A DNA stretch of 64,000 nucleotides from Phytopseudomonas punonensis. GTDB taxonomy: Bacteria; Pseudomonadota; Gammaproteobacteria; Pseudomonadales; Pseudomonadaceae. Position 1 is the first letter of the stretch. Every line of letters begins with the position of its first letter. Shown piece after piece: positions 60,633 to 64,000 of this stretch. The stretch spans positions 62,001 to 126,000 of the forward strand of contig NZ_FRBQ01000010.1 in the NCBI RefSeq assembly GCF_900142655.1, read 5' to 3'. Both the position numbers and the translations under genes were made by a program. A model generated the notes under the pieces. The model ran no database searches and was not told where the DNA came from. It saw only the letters and a program-made list of their open reading frames with translations.

Positions 60633-61982
60633 ATGACCACTCGTATCCTTACCGGCATCACCACCACCGGCACGCCGCACCTGGGCAACTATGCGGGCGC
60701 GATTCGCCCAGCCATCGTCGCCAGCCGCCGCGCCGACATGGATTCCTTCTATTTCCTGGCCGACTATCACGCGCTGATCAAGTGTGATGACCCGGCACGC
60801 ATCCAGCGTTCGCGTCTGGAAATCGCCGCGACCTGGCTGGCGCTGGGCCTGGATACCGACAAGGCGACTTTCTACCGCCAGTCCGACATTCCGGAAATCC
60901 CCGAGCTGTGCTGGCTACTGACCTGTGTGGCTGGCAAGGGCCTGCTCAACCGCGCCCACGCCTACAAGGCCTCGGTGGACAAGAACGTCGAAGCCGGTGA
61001 AGACCCGGATGCCGGCGTGAGCATGGGGCTGTTCAGCTATCCGGTGCTGATGGCGGCGGACATTCTGATGTTCAACGCCCAGAAGGTGCCGGTCGGCCGT
61101 GACCAGATCCAGCACGTGGAGATGGCCCGCGACATTGGCCAGCGCTTCAACCACCTGTTCGGCCAGGGCAAGGACCTGTTCAAGCTGCCTGAAGTGGTAA
61201 TCGAGGAAGACGTCGCCACGCTGCCAGGCCTCGACGGCCGCAAGATGAGCAAGAGCTACGACAACACCATTCCGCTGTTCGGCAGCTCCAAGCAGCTCAA
61301 GGATGCCGTGGCGCGGATCGTCACCGACTCCCGACAGCCCGGCGAGGCGAAGGATCCGGACAACTCGCACCTGTTCACCATCTATCAGGCCTTTGCCGCA
61401 CCGACCCAGCAGGCGGATTTCCGCGCCGCGCTGCTCGGCGGGCTGGCCTGGGGCGAAGCCAAACAGGCGCTTTATGAGCTGCTGGAGGCTGAGCTGGGTG
61501 AGGCGCGCGAACGCTACCACACGCTGATCGCCCGCCCGGCCGATCTGGAAGACATCCTGCTGGCCGGCGCTGCCAAGGCGCGCAAGATCGCTACGCCGTT
61601 CCTCGGCGAACTGCGCGAAGCGGTTGGCCTGCGCTCGTTCCGCGAGCAAGTGCAGGTCGCCACGGACAGCAAGAAAAAGGCTGCCAAGCGCGCCCGCTTC
61701 GTCAGCTTCCGCGATGAAGACGGCAGCTTCCGCTTCCGTTTGCTGGATGCCGATGGCGAGCAACTGCTGCTGTCGTCGTCCTTCGCTGACGGCAAGGCGG
61801 CAGGGCAGGTGAGCAAGCGCCTGCAGGCTGGTGATGTGTTGGATATCCGTGTTCAGGGCAATGCCTTCGGCGTCTGGCTGGACGAGCAGCAGGTCGCTGA
61901 AAGCCCGGCGTTCGCCGATGCGGGCGCCACCGAGGCAGCAATTGCCCGCCTGCGCGAAGCACTGGCGCCGGAAGAAGCCTGA
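60633..61982 (+). CDS. trpS: Tryptophanyl-tRNA synthetase (long form)
   Basis: 449 residues. The HIGH variant is [15 protein letters not shown], the KMSKS loop is KMSKSYDN, and the [17 protein letters not shown] region is typical of TrpS. It is about 110 residues longer than the E. coli enzyme, with a C-terminal extension (about 340-449) containing a Lys-rich block KKKAAKRAR; the PAO1 enzyme has similar length from memory. Confidence 0.96.
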   Translation: MTTRILTGITTTGTPHLGNYAGAIRPAIVASRRADMDSFYFLADYHALIKCDDPARIQRSRLEIAATWLALGLDTDKATFYRQSDIPEIPELCWLLTCVAGKGLLNRAHAYKASVDKNVEAGEDPDAGVSMGLFSYPVLMAADILMFNAQKVPVGRDQIQHVEMARDIGQRFNHLFGQGKDLFKLPEVVIEEDVATLPGLDGRKMSKSYDNTIPLFGSSKQLKDAVARIVTDSRQPGEAKDPDNSHLFTIYQAFAAPTQQADFRAALLGGLAWGEAKQALYELLEAELGEARERYHTLIARPADLEDILLAGAAKARKIATPFLGELREAVGLRSFREQVQVATDSKKKAAKRARFVSFRDEDGSFRFRLLDADGEQLLLSSSFADGKAAGQVSKRLQAGDVLDIRVQGNAFGVWLDEQQVAESPAFADAGATEAAIARLREALAPEEA

Positions 61983-61984
61983 CA

Positions 61985-62032
61985 CCTATGGGCGGCGCTA
62001 CGGTCTGAAGCCTTAGCCCCGCTGCCCATAGG
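61985..62032 (+). terminator. Weak hairpin between trpS and zapE
   Basis: CCTATGGGC (61985-61993) can pair with GCCCATAGG (62024-62032), 9 bp with a 30-base loop, and is followed by GCCTATTTG. It is a weak terminator candidate. Confidence 0.35.
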
Positions 62033-62101
62033 GCCTATTTGCCAATCCTCGGGGGCGTCGTTAAAGTGTCGCCCCCGCTTTACTTGCCCGGTTTTCGCAC
62101 T

Positions 62102-63196
62102 ATGACTCCGCTCGAACGCTACCAGGCCGACCTCAAACGTCCGGACTTCTTTCACGATGCCGCCCAGGAAAAGGCTGTGCGCCACCTGCAGCGTCTGTAT
62201 GACGAATTGGTCGCCGATGATCGCAGCAAGCCCGGCGTGCTCGGCAAACTGTTCGGCAAGAAGACCGTCACCCCGGTCAAGGGCCTGTATTTCTGGGGCG
62301 GCGTCGGCCGCGGCAAGACCTATCTGGTCGACACCTTCTTCGATGCCCTGCCGTTCAAGGAAAAGGAACGCACCCACTTCCACCGCTTCATGAAGCGCGT
62401 GCACGAAGAGATGCGCACCCTCAAGGACGTCAAGAACCCGCTGACGGTGATCGGCAAGCGCTTCTCCGAGCAGTTCCGGGTGATCTGCTTCGACGAGTTC
62501 TTCGTTTCCGACATCACCGACGCGATGATCCTGGCGACGCTGCTCGAAGAGATGTTCAAGAACGGCGTGACCCTGGTTTCGACCTCCAACATCGTGCCCG
62601 ACGGCCTCTACAAGGACGGTCTGCAGCGCGCGCGCTTCCTGCCGGCCATCGAGCTGCTGAAGGTGCATACCGAGGTCGTCAACGTCGACAGCGGTATCGA
62701 CTACCGCCTGCGGGCACTGGAACAAGCCGAGCTGTTCCACTTCCCGTTGGGCGAAGCCGCCGAGCAGAGCCTGGAAAAGAGCTTCAAGAGCCTGCTGCAC
62801 GAGCAAACCACCGTGCAGGAAAACGAGTCACTGATGATCGAGAACCGCGCCATCGTCGCGCGTCGGGTCGGCGGTGACGTGGGCTGGTTCGATTTCCGCG
62901 AGCTGTGCGACGGCCCGCGCAGCCAGAACGATTACATCGAGCTGGGCAAGATCTTCCACTCGGTGATCCTCTCCAACGTCGAGCAGATGAGCGTGGCCAA
63001 GGAAGACATGGCGCGGCGCTTCATCAACCTGGTGGACGAGTTCTACGACCGCAACGTCAAGCTAATCATCTCCGCCGAAGTGGAGCTCAAGGATCTGTAC
63101 ACCGGCGGGCGCCTGAGCTTCGAGTTCCAGCGCACCCTCAGCCGCTTGCTGGAAATGCAGTCCCACGAGTTCCTCTCGCGCCCGCACAAGCCCTGA
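62102..63196 (+). CDS. zapE: Cell division ATPase ZapE (AFG1-like)
   Basis: 364 residues from MTPLERYQADLKRPDFFHDAAQ. Walker A is GGVGRGKTYL, Walker B is VICFDEFFVSDITDAMIL. The AFG1/ZapE family ATPase acts at the Z-ring under stress in E. coli. A longer frame from 62039 lacks a ribosome site. A strong terminator follows. Confidence 0.94.
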   Translation: MTPLERYQADLKRPDFFHDAAQEKAVRHLQRLYDELVADDRSKPGVLGKLFGKKTVTPVKGLYFWGGVGRGKTYLVDTFFDALPFKEKERTHFHRFMKRVHEEMRTLKDVKNPLTVIGKRFSEQFRVICFDEFFVSDITDAMILATLLEEMFKNGVTLVSTSNIVPDGLYKDGLQRARFLPAIELLKVHTEVVNVDSGIDYRLRALEQAELFHFPLGEAAEQSLEKSFKSLLHEQTTVQENESLMIENRAIVARRVGGDVGWFDFRELCDGPRSQNDYIELGKIFHSVILSNVEQMSVAKEDMARRFINLVDEFYDRNVKLIISAEVELKDLYTGGRLSFEFQRTLSRLLEMQSHEFLSRPHKP

Positions 63197-63212
63197 TCGG
63201 CTGATTGCAACG

Positions 63213-63266
63213 GCAAAGGCCGCACGCTCGCTTCCGGAAAGGATGCACGGCGTGCGGCCTTTTTCG
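63213..63266. terminator. Bidirectional terminator after zapE
   Basis: AAAGGCCGCACGC (63215-63227) pairs with GCGTGCGGCCTTT (63250-63262), 13 bp around a 22-base loop, followed by TTTCG. It lies between zapE and the convergent regulator gene. Confidence 0.85.
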
Positions 63267-63268
63267 TT

Positions 63269-64000
63269 TCAGTTGCCGGCCGGCTGCGCCTGCTGCTGGA
63301 ACTGCTGGCGGTAGTGGTTGGGCGACAGCCCGGTGTGCTGGCGAAACAGGCGGGCGAAGAAGCTGGCGTCGTCATAGCCGATCTCGTAGCTGACGGCCTT
63401 GATGCTTTTCGCGGATGACGACAGCAACCCCTTGGCTGTTTCGATACGCAGGCGCTGCAGGTAATACAGCGGCTTGTCGCCGGTAGCGGCGTGGAAGCGG
63501 CGCATGAAGTTGCGAATGCTCATGCCGTGGTCGCGGGCTACGTCTTCGAAGCGAAAACGCTCGGCGAAGTGCTCCTCTAGCCACTGCTGGATCTGCAGGA
63601 TCTTGGTGTCCTGATGCTGCTTCTGGCCACCGAAACCGATGCGCCCCGGCGTATAGCTGCGGCGCACTTCGTAGAGGATGTCGCGGGCCACGCTCTGCGC
63701 CACGCCCGTGCCGCAGAAACGCTCGATCAGGTAGATGTACAGGTCGCACGCCGAGGTTGGGCCGGCCACGCAGTAGAGGTTGTCGGCGTCGGTCAGGTGT
63801 TTGTCCTGGTTTAGCGCCACGGCCGGAAAGCGCGTGGCGAACTCGCCGAAGAAGCGCCAGCAGGTGGTCGCTTCCTTACCGTCGAGCAGGCCAGCTGCGG
63901 CCATCCAGTAAACCCCGTTGGCTTCGCCGCAGAGGCTGGCGCCGGCTGCATGGCGTTCACGCAGCCAGTCGAATACTTGCGGGTAGCGGCTGCACAGCGC
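63269..64000 (-). CDS. GlxA/AraC-type transcriptional regulator (5' end outside window)
   Basis: The frame stays open to the last base, so the N-terminal part is missing. The visible 243 residues hold the end of a DJ-1/PfpI-like domain (CGEANGVYW, ACDLYIYLIERFCG) and a C-terminal AraC-type double helix-turn-helix: FRFEDVARDHGMSIRNFMRRFHAATG and GYDDASFFARLFRQHTGLSPNHYR. GlxA-type regulators respond to amino-acid or choline metabolites; the effector here is unknown. Confidence 0.9.
   Translation of the reverse strand, partial: ALCSRYPQVFDWLRERHAAGASLCGEANGVYWMAAAGLLDGKEATTCWRFFGEFATRFPAVALNQDKHLTDADNLYCVAGPTSACDLYIYLIERFCGTGVAQSVARDILYEVRRSYTPGRIGFGGQKQHQDTKILQIQQWLEEHFAERFRFEDVARDHGMSIRNFMRRFHAATGDKPLYYLQRLRIETAKGLLSSSAKSIKAVSYEIGYDDASFFARLFRQHTGLSPNHYRQQFQQQAQPAGN

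Overview
The window is chromosomal DNA of a Pseudomonas species, not P. aeruginosa itself. The protein-coding DNA is GC-rich, most genes start with ATG and a few with GTG or TTG, and many intergenic gaps hold the REP-type palindrome (GTGGGAGCGGG...CCCGC) typical of pseudomonads. From memory, several runs of genes match blocks of the PAO1 map, but the blocks are joined in a different order: xpt/rep/proE-like/MATE/LysR (PA5298-PA5293), chemoreceptor/speC (PA4520-PA4519), Lon-like protease to ispH (PA4576-PA4557), ppa/mtfA (PA4031-PA4030), mpl/ubiX/lipoprotein (PA4020-PA4018), bauR/bauABC (PA0133-PA0130), braCDEFG (PA1074-PA1070), azu (PA4922), and zapG/hydrolase/trpS/zapE (PA4441-PA4438). These locus numbers are recollections and were not checked by a search.

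Layout. 1-8.5 kb: the end of an acetyl-CoA hydrolase/transferase gene, xanthine phosphoribosyltransferase, a UPF0158 protein, Rep helicase, a c-di-GMP enzyme (GGDEF-EAL), a MATE efflux pump and a LysR regulator. 8.6-12.4 kb: a chemoreceptor and ornithine decarboxylase speC, which has a long hairpin-rich leader. 12.4-24.6 kb: a Lon-family protease, small conserved genes, fklB, an iron-box-preceded small gene, ispB, the rplU-rpmA-obgE group, proB, creA and a second chemoreceptor. 24.7-32.7 kb: rpsT, murJ, then the tight run ribF-ileS-lspA-FKBP-ispH. 32.9-43.5 kb: a PAS-GGDEF diguanylate cyclase, a dienelactone hydrolase, ppa, mtfA, a GNAT protein, mpl-ubiX-lipoprotein, a D-2-hydroxyacid dehydrogenase, a TetR/YigZ pair, a Tat-exported aldo-keto reductase and a cysteine-rich lipoprotein. 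43.7-48.0 kb: bauR and bauABC for beta-alanine catabolism.

48.1-50.6 kb is the one clear accessory region. A GC-poor gene (37% GC in a 60-base line counted by hand, against about 60% nearby) encodes a 606-residue AIPR-family protein with an N-terminal Mrr-like nuclease motif. It lies between a folded intergenic repeat and a broken, frameshifted 5' end of a NYN-domain gene. It looks like a laterally acquired, probably phage-defence, single-gene insertion and is the strongest candidate for new biology here.

50.8-64 kb: an exported metallo-beta-lactamase-fold protein with altered metal ligands, the branched-chain amino acid transporter braCDEFG behind a good sigma-54 promoter match, a possible 23-residue peptide gene, azurin, a gene-free stretch with several DnaA-box matches, a FabR/DesT-like TetR regulator, zapG, a hydrolase, trpS, zapE and the C-terminal part of a GlxA/AraC-type regulator cut by the window end.

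No rRNA, tRNA, CRISPR array, transposase, integrase or prophage gene was seen. Many factor-independent terminators and two families of foldback repeats could be placed by eye.
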